A stretch of 33,228 nt of DNA. It comes from Pseudomonadota bacterium (GTDB lineage: Bacteria > Pseudomonadota > Gammaproteobacteria > Burkholderiales > Burkholderiaceae_B). Under the pieces are notes generated by a model. The model made no database searches and had not been told where the DNA came from. It saw only the letters and a program-made list of their open reading frames with translations. The stretch is from assembly GCA_023388835.1 (NCBI GenBank), contig JAEWFK010000041.1, forward strand, positions 1-33,228, given 5' to 3'. A program made the translations under genes and the position numbers. Shown one piece after another: positions 16,281 to 23,630 of this stretch. The first letter of the stretch is position 1. Each line of letters begins with the position of its first letter.

Positions 16281-16598
16281 TCAGACGACTGCGCTGCCGC
16301 TGCCGGGGTACGAACGTTCTGCCTTCTGGATATGCAGGACAAGCCTGCTGGATCCCTTTCGGGCCGCTGCGAAAAACCCTTCCAGATCGAGCCTTGCCCC
16401 CAGGGGGGTATCGGCAAGCTGGTGAGCGGTGTTTCCCAGGGCAACAGCCTTAGCCTGGAAGGCGACACGTCGTGCCTGCCCTGCTTCGTGGACCTCGGAC
16501 TCATGTTCGAGCGTGAGTTCCAGTGCAGGTACGCCGGCGGGTGTGTATCTGAGCGCCTGGATTTCGACGACCGCAGCCGTCAAGAGAATCCGGTTCAC
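16281..16598 (-). CDS. priB: Primosomal replication protein PriB (N)
   Basis: A small single-stranded-DNA-binding OB-fold protein (105 residues from the chosen start) that helps PriA restart stalled forks. The family features are LRYTPAGVPALELTLEHES near the N terminus and ADTPLGARLDLEGFFAAARK later. Its place between rpsF and rpsR is the usual one in beta- and gammaproteobacteria. The start is uncertain: GTG at 16596-16598 gives MNRILLTAAV, resembling the MTNRL start of E. coli PriB, and a TTG three codons upstream (16607) is also open. Neither has a clear ribosome site, so translation may be coupled to rpsF, 23 bases upstream. Confidence 0.93.
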   Translation of the reverse strand: MNRILLTAAVVEIQALRYTPAGVPALELTLEHESEVHEAGQARRVAFQAKAVALGNTAHQLADTPLGARLDLEGFFAAARKGSSRLVLHIQKAERSYPGSGSAVV

Positions 16599-16621
16599 GC
16601 CAGACAACCCAATGACCGTGC

Positions 16622-16999
16622 TTATTCCGATTGCGCGCTGGTCGTTTCCGCAGCGTTCGCCTTGCGAGCCTCTTCACGTTCAACCGACTTCATCATGACG
16701 GATGCGCCGCTGGGGGCCTTCTTCGTCTTGAGGGTCAGGTGACGCAGAATGGCGTCGTTGTAGCGGAAGGCGTGTTCGAGTTCATCGAGTACGCCTTGCC
16801 CGCATTCGATGTTCATGCACACATAGTGTGCCTTCACGAGCTTCTGGATCGGATAAGCAAGCTGACGACGACCCCAGTCTTCGACGCGATGGATGGCGCC
16901 TTCGCCGCCCGTGATCTGGGCGGAATAGCGCTCGATCATGGCGGGCACTTGCTCGCTTTGATCGGGATGCACGATAAACACTACTTCGTAGTGGCGCAT
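16622..16999 (-). CDS. rpsF: Small ribosomal subunit protein bS6
   Basis: A 125-residue S6. The N terminus MRHYEVVFIVHPDQSEQVP and the GGEGAIHRVEDWGRRQLAYPI motif are typical. The C-terminal tail is charged and Glu-ended (TTSAQSE), a form seen in proteobacteria whose S6 tail may receive glutamates. ATG 16997-16999 is preceded by GGAG nine bases upstream; in-frame extension to 17362 reads through folE2 and is rejected. It is the first gene of the rpsF-priB-rpsR-rplI operon and carries a structured leader of about 115 bases. Confidence 0.98.
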   Translation of the reverse strand: MRHYEVVFIVHPDQSEQVPAMIERYSAQITGGEGAIHRVEDWGRRQLAYPIQKLVKAHYVCMNIECGQGVLDELEHAFRYNDAILRHLTLKTKKAPSGASVMMKSVEREEARKANAAETTSAQSE

Positions 17000-17114
17000 A
17001 GGTGGATACTCCTTGTGGATGATTCCCAAAAGCGCTCTCCCCGTGCATGGGAAAAGCATGCTTTCCGTTGGATTCAGCCCGCCCTTAAAAAACGCTAAGG
17101 GTCGAGCAAAGAAA
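17000..17114 (-). promoter_or_regulatory. Structured leader of rpsF (candidate S6:S18 autoregulatory RNA)
   Basis: The region between the proposed rpsF start of transcription and the ATG can fold into at least two hairpins. One has CCCTTA paired with TAAGGG (17082-17087 and 17096-17101) around an 8-base loop. The other has GGAAA paired with TTTCC within 17050-17066, around AGCATGC. S6:S18 complexes are known to repress rpsF operons through a leader RNA in several bacterial groups. Whether this leader carries that motif was not tested. Confidence 0.35.
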
Positions 17115-17120
17115 CAGGAA

Positions 17121-17147
17121 ATTCTAGCACGAAACGCGCTATGCCAA
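17121..17147 (-). promoter_or_regulatory. Extended -10 promoter for the rpsF operon
   Basis: On the minus strand, TGCTAGAAT (17121-17129) is an extended -10 element (TGn plus five of six -10 bases). TTGGCA (17142-17147) is a -35-like hexamer 15 bases before the -10. The spacing is short, but extended -10 promoters tolerate a weak -35. The -35 lies inside the 3' end of folE2. Confidence 0.6.
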
Positions 17148-17957
17148 AACCACCGCGTACGCAGAATGGTTGTGGATGGACTCGAAGTTCTCAGCTTCGA
17201 TACGCAGGCTTTGCACGCCGGGCAGGCCGCGAAGGGCGCAGGCCACGTCGCGCACCAGGTCTTCGACGAACTTCGGGTTCTCGTAGGCCCGCTCCGTAAC
17301 GAATTTTTCATCGGTGCGCTTGAGCAGGCCCCACAGCTCGCAGGAAGCCTGAGCCTCGACACTGCGGATCATGGCGTCGACGTCGACCAATGCCGGGTCG
17401 GTAAAGGTGGCGGAGACCGTCACGTGGGAACGCTGGTTATGAGCGCCGTATTCGGAAATCGCCTTGGAGCAGGGGCAAAGACTCGTCACCGGCACAAGCA
17501 CCGTGAGCTCGAAGTCGGTCGCCGCCGCGCCCTCGCCCGCGTCGCGGCGGGCCACGCATTTCCAGGAGACCTCATAGTCCAGCAGGCTGCCCACCCCCGA
17601 GACCGGGGCCGTCTTGCGCAGAAAGTAAGGAAAGCGGGCATGCATGTCGCCCTGTTCGGCCGCGAGCAGATCCAGCATCTGCACAGCCATCGCGCAGAAC
17701 GAGGACGGAGTCATGGGCTCGTTGCGGTGCTCGTCGAGCAAGGCAACGAACCGGGACATATGTGTGCCCTTTTCGTGCGCAGGCAAGGCCACGGTGAGCT
17801 CCCATTCAGCCACAGTGGGAAGGGTTTCAGCTGCGCCGGCGATCAACATGGGATGCCTGACGCCGCGCACGCCTACGCGCTGGATGGCAATGTGACGCGT
17901 GTCCACACTGCTTTGCACGTCGGGCATGGCCACGACAGGATCAGTCAAGGTATTCAT
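17139..17957 (-). CDS. folE2: GTP cyclohydrolase I type IB, FolE2
   Basis: A 272-residue GTP cyclohydrolase of the FolE2 (COG1469) family, which makes 7,8-dihydroneopterin triphosphate for folate and is not strictly zinc dependent, unlike FolE. Visible conserved segments are the HEKGTHMSRF motif (61-70), the active-site cysteine region SLCPCSKAISEYGAHNQRSH (C161, C163, H173) and the C-terminal ENFESIHNHSAYA. It starts 16 bases after the dxs stop and is the last gene of xseB-ispA-dxs-folE2. Zur control is common for folE2 elsewhere; no Zur-like site was noticed here, and its place in an isoprenoid operon suggests constitutive use. The rpsF promoter overlaps its 3' end. Confidence 0.95.
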   Translation of the reverse strand: MNTLTDPVVAMPDVQSSVDTRHIAIQRVGVRGVRHPMLIAGAAETLPTVAEWELTVALPAHEKGTHMSRFVALLDEHRNEPMTPSSFCAMAVQMLDLLAAEQGDMHARFPYFLRKTAPVSGVGSLLDYEVSWKCVARRDAGEGAAATDFELTVLVPVTSLCPCSKAISEYGAHNQRSHVTVSATFTDPALVDVDAMIRSVEAQASCELWGLLKRTDEKFVTERAYENPKFVEDLVRDVACALRGLPGVQSLRIEAENFESIHNHSAYAVVLA

Positions 17958-17973
17958 TTCACTCTCTGTTCAA

Positions 17974-19872
17974 TCAGTTTTGCCGGGCAAGGCGTACAAC
18001 CCTGCCTTCACCAAACCTGCCGCCCCAGCGCGCCCGCACCGAAGCCACAATGCCGGCCGCGTCCAGCCCCAGCTCCCGAAGGATTGCGGCCTGGTCGCCA
18101 TGATCGATGTAACGATCGGGCAAGCCTAGCTGCAGCATGGGCAGCGCTTGGGCGTGCCCGGCCAGGTGCTCCTGCACGGCGCTGCCCGCACCCCCCATGA
18201 TCGCGCCCTCTTCAATGGTAACGAAGGCTTCATGGCTGGACGCCAGTTCCGCCAGCAGGGCTTCGTCGAGCGGCTTGACGAAGCGCATATCCACCACGGT
18301 GGCGTTGAGTTCTTCACCGGCTTCAAGCGCGGCCGTCAGCAAGGTGCCAAAGGCGAGGATGGCGAGGCGCTCGCCTTGACGACGCACCACGGCCTTGCCC
18401 AGCGGAACCGTTTCCAGCCCGGCCTGGATGGCCGCACCGCAACCTGCGCCGCGCGGATAACGCACCGCTGCCGGCCCGGCATGATGGAAACAGGTCGATA
18501 GCAGCAGCCGCGCCTCGTTTTCGTCGGAAGGCGCCGCCAAGACCATATTGGGGACGCAACGCAAATAAGCAATATCGTAGTTGCCGGCGTGGGTGGCGCC
18601 ATCGGCTCCCACGATGCCGGCCCGATCCAGCGCCAGCGTGACGTCGAGGTTCTGCAGAGCGACGTCATGGATGAGCTGATCGTAGGCCCGCTGCAAGAAG
18701 GTGGAGTAAATGGCCACCACCGGCTTCTGCCCCTCGCAGGCCAGCCCCGCGGCAAAGGTGAGCGCATGCTGCTCGGCAATGCCGACGTCGAAATAGCGGT
18801 TGGGGAAGCGGCGTTCGAACTCTACGAGCCCGCTGCCCTCGCGCATGGCGGGGGTGATGCCGAACAGGCGGGTGTCGCTTTGAGCCATGTCGCAAAGCCA
18901 CTGGCCGAAGACCTGAGTAAACGTCGTGCGCGAGGCGGTGGCCGGCTTCTGTATGCCAATATCCGGATCGAACTTCCCCGGGCCATGATAAAGAACCGGG
19001 TCGGCTTCCGCCAGCTTGTAGCCCTGTCCCTTTTTGGTCACCACATGCAGGAACTGCAGACCGCCCAGTTCACGCAGATTTTCCAGAGTCGGGACCAGGG
19101 CATCGAGATCGTGCCCGTCTATCGGGCCGACATAATTGAAGCCGAGCTCTTCAAAGAGAGTCGCCGGGGACATCAGCCCCTTCGCATGGCCCTCGACTCG
19201 GCGCGCCAGTTCGAGCACGGGCGGTACGCGCTGCAGCACGGCCTTGCCCACGTTCTTTGCGGCGGCATAGAAGCCGCCGGACATCAGGCGCGCCAGATAA
19301 TGATTGAGCGCTCCGACTGGCGGCGAGATCGACATGTCATTGTCGTTCAGCACCACCAGCACGTTCACGTCCGGAGTGACACCTGCATTGTTGAGCGCCT
19401 CGAAAGCCATGCCGGCGGTCATGGCGCCGTCGCCGATCACGGCAATATGCCGACGGCGCGTGTGGCCGGTATTGCGGGAGGCGACCGCCATTCCGAGCAC
19501 AGCCGAAATCGATGTGGAGGAATGGGCAGTGCCGAAGGCGTCGTACTCGGATTCACTACGCTTGGGAAACCCGGAAATTCCGCCGGCTTGCCGCAGGCTG
19601 TCCATGGCGTCGCGCCGGCCGGTCAGAATTTTGTGCGGGTATGACTGGTGGCCGACGTCCCACACCAGGCGGTCATCCGGCGTGTTGAAGACATGGTGCA
19701 GGGCAATCGTGAGCTCCACGGTGCCCAGATTGGAGGAGAGATGCCCTCCGGTACGGGAAACCGACTGAAGCACGAAATGGCGCAAATGATCGGCGAGCTC
19801 CTTGAGTTCGCGACGATCCAGCCGACGCAGATCGGCCGGCGAGTGAATCTGTTCGAGACTGACGTTGCTCAT
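17974..19872 (-). CDS. dxs: 1-deoxy-D-xylulose-5-phosphate synthase
   Basis: A TPP-dependent enzyme of 632 residues that condenses pyruvate and glyceraldehyde-3-phosphate in the first step of the MEP isoprenoid pathway. It has the transketolase-like N terminus (SRTGGHLSSNLGTVELT, DVGHQSYPHKILTGR), the TPP motif starting with GDGA at 147-150 and ending in NDNDMS, and the catalytic-Glu segment DVGIAEQHALTFAAGLA. ATG 19870-19872 gives MSNVSLEQIHSPADL, matching family starts; an ATG two codons upstream (19878) is the alternative, and further upstream extension is not family-like. It follows ispA after 74 bases, a gap that holds a 7-base-stem hairpin, and precedes folE2. Confidence 0.97.
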   Translation of the reverse strand: MSNVSLEQIHSPADLRRLDRRELKELADHLRHFVLQSVSRTGGHLSSNLGTVELTIALHHVFNTPDDRLVWDVGHQSYPHKILTGRRDAMDSLRQAGGISGFPKRSESEYDAFGTAHSSTSISAVLGMAVASRNTGHTRRRHIAVIGDGAMTAGMAFEALNNAGVTPDVNVLVVLNDNDMSISPPVGALNHYLARLMSGGFYAAAKNVGKAVLQRVPPVLELARRVEGHAKGLMSPATLFEELGFNYVGPIDGHDLDALVPTLENLRELGGLQFLHVVTKKGQGYKLAEADPVLYHGPGKFDPDIGIQKPATASRTTFTQVFGQWLCDMAQSDTRLFGITPAMREGSGLVEFERRFPNRYFDVGIAEQHALTFAAGLACEGQKPVVAIYSTFLQRAYDQLIHDVALQNLDVTLALDRAGIVGADGATHAGNYDIAYLRCVPNMVLAAPSDENEARLLLSTCFHHAGPAAVRYPRGAGCGAAIQAGLETVPLGKAVVRRQGERLAILAFGTLLTAALEAGEELNATVVDMRFVKPLDEALLAELASSHEAFVTIEEGAIMGGAGSAVQEHLAGHAQALPMLQLGLPDRYIDHGDQAAILRELGLDAAGIVASVRARWGGRFGEGRVVRLARQN

Positions 19873-19908
19873 TGACATTCTTGGTCTATGTTCAGAAGGC
19901 ATTGTATG

Positions 19909-19925
19909 CGCAGCGTTCCGCTGCG
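19909..19925 (-). other. Hairpin in the ispA-dxs gap
   Basis: CGCAGCG (19909-19915) and CGCTGCG (19919-19925) form a perfect 7-base stem with a 3-base loop in the 74-base gap between ispA and dxs. No U-run follows on the minus strand; instead a TACAAT comes a few bases later. It may be a processing or stability element, or mark an internal promoter for dxs. Confidence 0.35.
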
Positions 19926-19946
19926 GCGGACCGAACGGTAACAAAG

Positions 19947-20876
19947 TTAACGGTCGCGTCCGACGATGAAGTCCGCGAGCTGGGCAAGGCGGCTGGCTGA
20001 AGGCCCCAGCGGCAGTAAAGCCGCACGCGCGTCTTCGCCAAGCTCCCGCAACAGTCCGCGCGAGCCATCCAGCCCAAGCGTGGAGACGTAAGTCGGCTTG
20101 TTCTCCATGAGATCCTTCCCGGCTGTCTTGCCCAACGTTGCCGTGTCGGCCGTCACATCGAGAATGTCGTCCGCGACCTGGAATGCCAGACCCACGGCGG
20201 CCGCATATTTCTCGAGGCCTTCACGGACGATGGAACTGGCCCCCGCCACGATGCCCCCCAGCAAGACGGAAGCTTCGAGCAAAGCGCCGGTTTTCATGCG
20301 GTGCATCTGTTGCAGTGTTTCTTGTTCGAGCACGCGACCCACGCTTTCGCAATCGATGGCCTGCCCGCCGACCATGCCTTGGCTGCCGCTGGCGCGAGCC
20401 AGGAGCTGGATGGCCTGGACCACCAACGCCGGTGCAATCGGCATAAGACCCAGCGACTCAAAGGCCAGCGGCTGCAAGGCGTCGCCCGCCAGCATGGCGG
20501 TCGCCTCGTCGAACTTGACATGCACCGTGGGACGCCCACGACGCAAGGTGTCGTCATCCATGCACGGCAGATCGTCGTGGACCAGCGAGTATGCATGCAC
20601 CAATTCGACCGCCGCCGCGGCGTGATCGAGGGCGATCTGCTGTGGTCCGGCGGCGGCGGCCGATTGCAGCGAAGCTTCGCCCGCCGCGTAGACCAGCGCG
20701 GCCCTTACGCGCTTGCCCCCACCCAATACGGCGTAACGCATGGCGTCGTGCAAGCGGCCCGGTACGGCATCAGCCGCCGGCAGGGCATGCTCGAGCATGC
20801 CTTCGACCTGCTGCACACGCCTGCCGAGCCAGTCCTGGAAATCGTCGAGCTGCAGGAAGGTAGTCTGCGGGCTCAT
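19947..20876 (-). CDS. ispA: Farnesyl diphosphate synthase (short-chain polyprenyl synthase)
   Basis: A 309-residue prenyl transferase that extends DMAPP with two IPP units to farnesyl diphosphate, the precursor of quinones, undecaprenol and, through squalene, hopanoids. The first Asp-rich motif is DDLPCMDDD (101-109), the second DDILD (236-240), and GGGKRVRAALV near residue 52 binds diphosphate. The ATG overlaps the xseB TGA (ATGA at 20873-20876), with GAGGG five bases before. It sits between xseB and dxs, the standard order in proteobacteria. A geranylgeranyl specificity cannot be excluded from sequence alone but is less likely. Confidence 0.95.
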   Translation of the reverse strand: MSPQTTFLQLDDFQDWLGRRVQQVEGMLEHALPAADAVPGRLHDAMRYAVLGGGKRVRAALVYAAGEASLQSAAAAGPQQIALDHAAAAVELVHAYSLVHDDLPCMDDDTLRRGRPTVHVKFDEATAMLAGDALQPLAFESLGLMPIAPALVVQAIQLLARASGSQGMVGGQAIDCESVGRVLEQETLQQMHRMKTGALLEASVLLGGIVAGASSIVREGLEKYAAAVGLAFQVADDILDVTADTATLGKTAGKDLMENKPTYVSTLGLDGSRGLLRELGEDARAALLPLGPSASRLAQLADFIVGRDR

Positions 20877-21151
20877 GCGCCGCCCTCGCCGGGAAGATCA
20901 TCCAGCGACTTGAGCAGGCTGCCCTGCAGCACACGCACTTGTTCTTCGGCGATGTCGAGCCGCTGCTGGCAGATCCGGGCAAGCTCCACGCCTCGCTGAT
21001 AGGCAAGCAAGGAATCATCAAGCGCAAGAGCCCCGTCTTCCATTCTCAAGACCAGGGCTTCAAGCTCGGCCAGAGCCGATTCGAAGTCCCGTGGCAGGTC
21101 CGCCGCGTGCTGGTTCTGTGCGGCGGATGATGACGGTTGATCTGATGCCAT
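20873..21151 (-). CDS. xseB: Exodeoxyribonuclease VII small subunit
   Basis: A 92-residue coiled-coil subunit of exonuclease VII, which degrades single-stranded DNA together with XseA. The core DFESALAELEALVLRMEDGALALDDSLLAYQRG is family typical (here from about residue 22). ATG 21149-21151 is selected because AAAGG lies eight bases upstream and the family match begins shortly after; a long in-frame extension to 21391 runs through the divergent promoter region and is rejected. It is first in the xseB-ispA-dxs-folE2 operon and divergent from the Rieske oxygenase gene. xseA is not in the window. Confidence 0.95.
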   Translation of the reverse strand: MASDQPSSSAAQNQHAADLPRDFESALAELEALVLRMEDGALALDDSLLAYQRGVELARICQQRLDIAEEQVRVLQGSLLKSLDDLPGEGGA

Positions 21152-21263
21152 GATGCGTGCCTTTGCTGAAAAACTGACTTGCCAGGGTGGGCAATGTGCC
21201 CTGCACCCCAGCGTCCATTGTAATCCGTGCGGCCTGCGGGCCGCGACGCGAACGTAAGCTTGC

Positions 21264-21288
21264 GACGGAGTACAGTACAATCTCCGTC
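21264..21288. promoter_or_regulatory. Inverted repeat over a -10 box in the xseB/Rieske gap
   Basis: GACGGAG (21264-21270) and CTCCGTC (21282-21288) are perfect 7-base inverted arms around an 11-base AT-richer centre. That centre contains TACAAT (21276-21281), a good plus-strand -10 hexamer for the Rieske gene at 21360. No clear -35 is seen. The symmetry over the -10 suggests a repressor site; a transcript hairpin is the alternative. The rest of the 208-base gap shows little besides a minus-strand TACAAT upstream of xseB. Confidence 0.4.
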
Positions 21289-21359
21289 CTTTTCCATGGG
21301 CCAGCCCGTGTTCTTCTTCGCACCGGGATCGGCCTGGCATTTCCACTGCGGGGGGAGTC

Positions 21360-22514
21360 ATGACCGATATCGGTCGCCATGCGCATGTCACGCCTGCGCG
21401 GACCCAAATTCCAGTGCATTCCTACTTCGACGCAGCGCTCTTCGCGAAGGAACAGGAACTGATTTTCAAGCAGTCGTCAGTATACGTCGGCCATGAAAGA
21501 ATGATTCCGGAACCAGGGGATTGGCGCAGTCTGGTCCAGGAGCGCTCGGGGCGTGCTCTCGTGCGCGACTCGCAAGGGGTTTCGCTGGTTTCGAATGTCT
21601 GCCGGCACCGCCAGGCCATCATGCTGGGCGGCCGGGCCGGAAACGTGACGGACCCGCGTCTGGCGTCGGGCAATCTGAGGGACACGGGGGGCAAGATCGT
21701 GTGCCCCATTCATCGCTGGACCTACGAGCCGGATGGCACGCTGATCGGCGCGCCCGAGTTCGCCGAAAAACCCTGCCTGAACCTGCAGCGCTTTCCCTTG
21801 AAGCACTGCCACGGCCTGCTGTTTGAAGGGCCGCGCGACCCGGCATCGGATCTTGCCGCGCTCTTCGGTACACCCGAGTTCGACTTCTCCGGCTACGTGC
21901 TGGACCACGTCGAGTTCCACCAATGCAATTACAACTGGAAGACCTTCATCGAAGTCTATCTTGAGGACTATCATGTGGCGCCCTTCCATCCCGGCTTGGG
22001 CCATTTCGTCACTTGCGACGATCTGCAGTGGGAATTCTCGGACTGGTACAGCGCACAGCGGGTTGGCGTGAGCCAGGCATTCGGCCAGCCCGGCAGCGAA
22101 GCCTATCGCAATTGGCATGAGCGGCTGCTGGACTATCGTGGCGGCCAGACACCCGATTTCGGGGCCGTATGGGTGACCTATTTCCCCACTCACATGATCG
22201 AGCTCTACCCTCACGTGCTCGTGCTGTCGACCTTGCATCCAGTGGGGCCTCAGGAGACGGTGAACGTGGTGGAGTTCTACTACCCTGAAGAAATCGCCGC
22301 ATTCGAACGCGAGTTCGTCGAAGCTCAGCAGGCAGCCTATATGGAAACCGCAATCGAGGATGACGAGATCGCCGAACGTATGGACGCAGGGCGGCGCGCG
22401 CTCATGATGCGCGGCGCCAACGAATCCGGCCCCTACCAGTCGCCCATGGAAGACGGCATGCAGCACTTCCATGAGTGGTACCGCCGCATGATGGGCGACA
22501 CCCTGGGCGGGTAA
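21360..22514 (+). CDS. Rieske non-heme iron oxygenase, alpha-subunit type
   Basis: A 384-residue protein with the two-part layout of ring-hydroxylating oxygenase alpha subunits. The Rieske [2Fe-2S] ligands are C81 and H83 (VCRHRQAIML) and C115 and H118 (CPIHRWTYEPDG). The mononuclear iron site is seen as NWKTFIEVYLEDYHVAPFH with H205 and H210. The linker between the two halves of the Rieske motif is 31 residues, about twice the usual 15-17. GGGGGAG lies close to the ATG. No ferredoxin or reductase partner is nearby; it sits alone, divergent from xseB and converging on the DMT transporter. The substrate is unknown, and the name dioxygenase should be treated as a family label. Confidence 0.9.
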   Translation: MTDIGRHAHVTPARTQIPVHSYFDAALFAKEQELIFKQSSVYVGHERMIPEPGDWRSLVQERSGRALVRDSQGVSLVSNVCRHRQAIMLGGRAGNVTDPRLASGNLRDTGGKIVCPIHRWTYEPDGTLIGAPEFAEKPCLNLQRFPLKHCHGLLFEGPRDPASDLAALFGTPEFDFSGYVLDHVEFHQCNYNWKTFIEVYLEDYHVAPFHPGLGHFVTCDDLQWEFSDWYSAQRVGVSQAFGQPGSEAYRNWHERLLDYRGGQTPDFGAVWVTYFPTHMIELYPHVLVLSTLHPVGPQETVNVVEFYYPEEIAAFEREFVEAQQAAYMETAIEDDEIAERMDAGRRALMMRGANESGPYQSPMEDGMQHFHEWYRRMMGDTLGG

Positions 22515-22520
22515 GCGAAA

Positions 22521-23444
22521 TTAGACACGGCGGCCGCCTTCGGGCGAGTCGTCGGCCGCATCAGAGACGTTGACGGACGCCGTCTGGCCCTGCATGACGC
22601 GGGTCTCACTGTAAGTTCTCCAGATGGAAAGCAGTCCGGAAGAGATGATGAGCGCCATGCCGCCCCATGCGAGCCAGTCGGGCATGTCGTTCCATAGAAC
22701 GGCCGCGATCAGGCCCGCGAACACGATGGTTGTGTACTGCAGGGCCGCCGTCAGTAAGGCAGAGCCCAATCCGAAGGCACGGGTCAGGGCGAGCTGCCCA
22801 ACCAGCCCGAACATACCGACGCCCATCAGCGCCAGCCCGCCTTCCAGCCCGACGGGTGCCCAGCCGTCGATGGCCAGGCCAGTGGCGCCGGTAACGCAGA
22901 CGAAACAGGAAAAAATCAGTACGGTGCGCCATTCTGGTTCACCGATGCGGCCGAGCGAACGGACCTGCATCATTGCCACCGCGGAACACGCGCCCGCGGA
23001 AAGACCGATCAGCGCGCCAAAGACCTGATCCGCTCCGATGCTGGGGCGAAGTATCGCGACGACGCCGGCAAAGCCCAGCAATACCGCAACGGTTCGCACG
23101 GCGTCGCGCTGGCGCCAGTCACGTGCGAGCATCCAGCCGGCGATGAACAGCGGCGAGGTGTAATTAAGGCTGACGGCGGTCGCCAATGGCAGGACGCTGA
23201 TGGCGAAGAAGCCCAGCCACAAGGAGGTGACGCCGGTCACATTGCGCGCAATATGCAGACGCCAGCTCTTGGGGCGCAATGATCGCCGAGTGAACAAAGC
23301 CCAGAAAAAAAGCAGGAGTACCGACGGGATACCACGAAACAGGACCACCTGCGGCAAGCTCGCATGATGGTCGGATGCCATTTTGACGCAGGCCCCCATG
23401 GCAGCGAACATGAGGCTGGCCAGGAGCATCCATAAAGACTGCAT
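22521..23444 (-). CDS. EamA/DMT-family membrane transporter
   Basis: A 307-residue inner-membrane protein of the drug/metabolite transporter superfamily, with two EamA repeats and about ten hydrophobic helices, the standard topology. Visible marks are LFRGIPSVLLLF in the first repeat, the helix-4 segment ATAVSLNYTSPLFIAGW, and in the second repeat ALTRAFGLGSALLTAALQYTTIVFAG. The substrate cannot be predicted; relatives export amino acids or metabolites or take up S-adenosylmethionine. The ATG at 23442-23444 has no clear ribosome site. A minus-strand TATAGT at 23495-23500 could be its -10. It ends six bases from the Rieske gene end (convergent). Confidence 0.88.
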   Translation of the reverse strand: MQSLWMLLASLMFAAMGACVKMASDHHASLPQVVLFRGIPSVLLLFFWALFTRRSLRPKSWRLHIARNVTGVTSLWLGFFAISVLPLATAVSLNYTSPLFIAGWMLARDWRQRDAVRTVAVLLGFAGVVAILRPSIGADQVFGALIGLSAGACSAVAMMQVRSLGRIGEPEWRTVLIFSCFVCVTGATGLAIDGWAPVGLEGGLALMGVGMFGLVGQLALTRAFGLGSALLTAALQYTTIVFAGLIAAVLWNDMPDWLAWGGMALIISSGLLSIWRTYSETRVMQGQTASVNVSDAADDSPEGGRRV

Positions 23445-23557
23445 TTAATCAACCAAAAACAATGGGAACGGACACCCGTCGAAACGAAGCCAATACTATA
23501 CTCCTCTGCCTGGAATGCGTCGGCGCAACCGGCAGTACGCTATTGGCTGCGCACGCT

Positions 23558-23586
23558 CTTTTATTACGTCGCAGTCGTCCCCATAT
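23558..23586 (+). promoter_or_regulatory. Candidate sigma-32 promoter for htpX
   Basis: CCCCATAT (23579-23586) matches the heat-shock -10 consensus. CTTTTA (23558-23563) matches four of six bases of CTTGAA at 15 bases spacing. It lies about 45 bases before the htpX ATG. HtpX is heat- or envelope-stress induced in E. coli. The -35 match is modest, so this is tentative. Confidence 0.35.
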
Positions 23587-23630
23587 CCATAAAAAAACAT
23601 CTTGCTCGCAACCCGGAGATCCTTTCCCCC

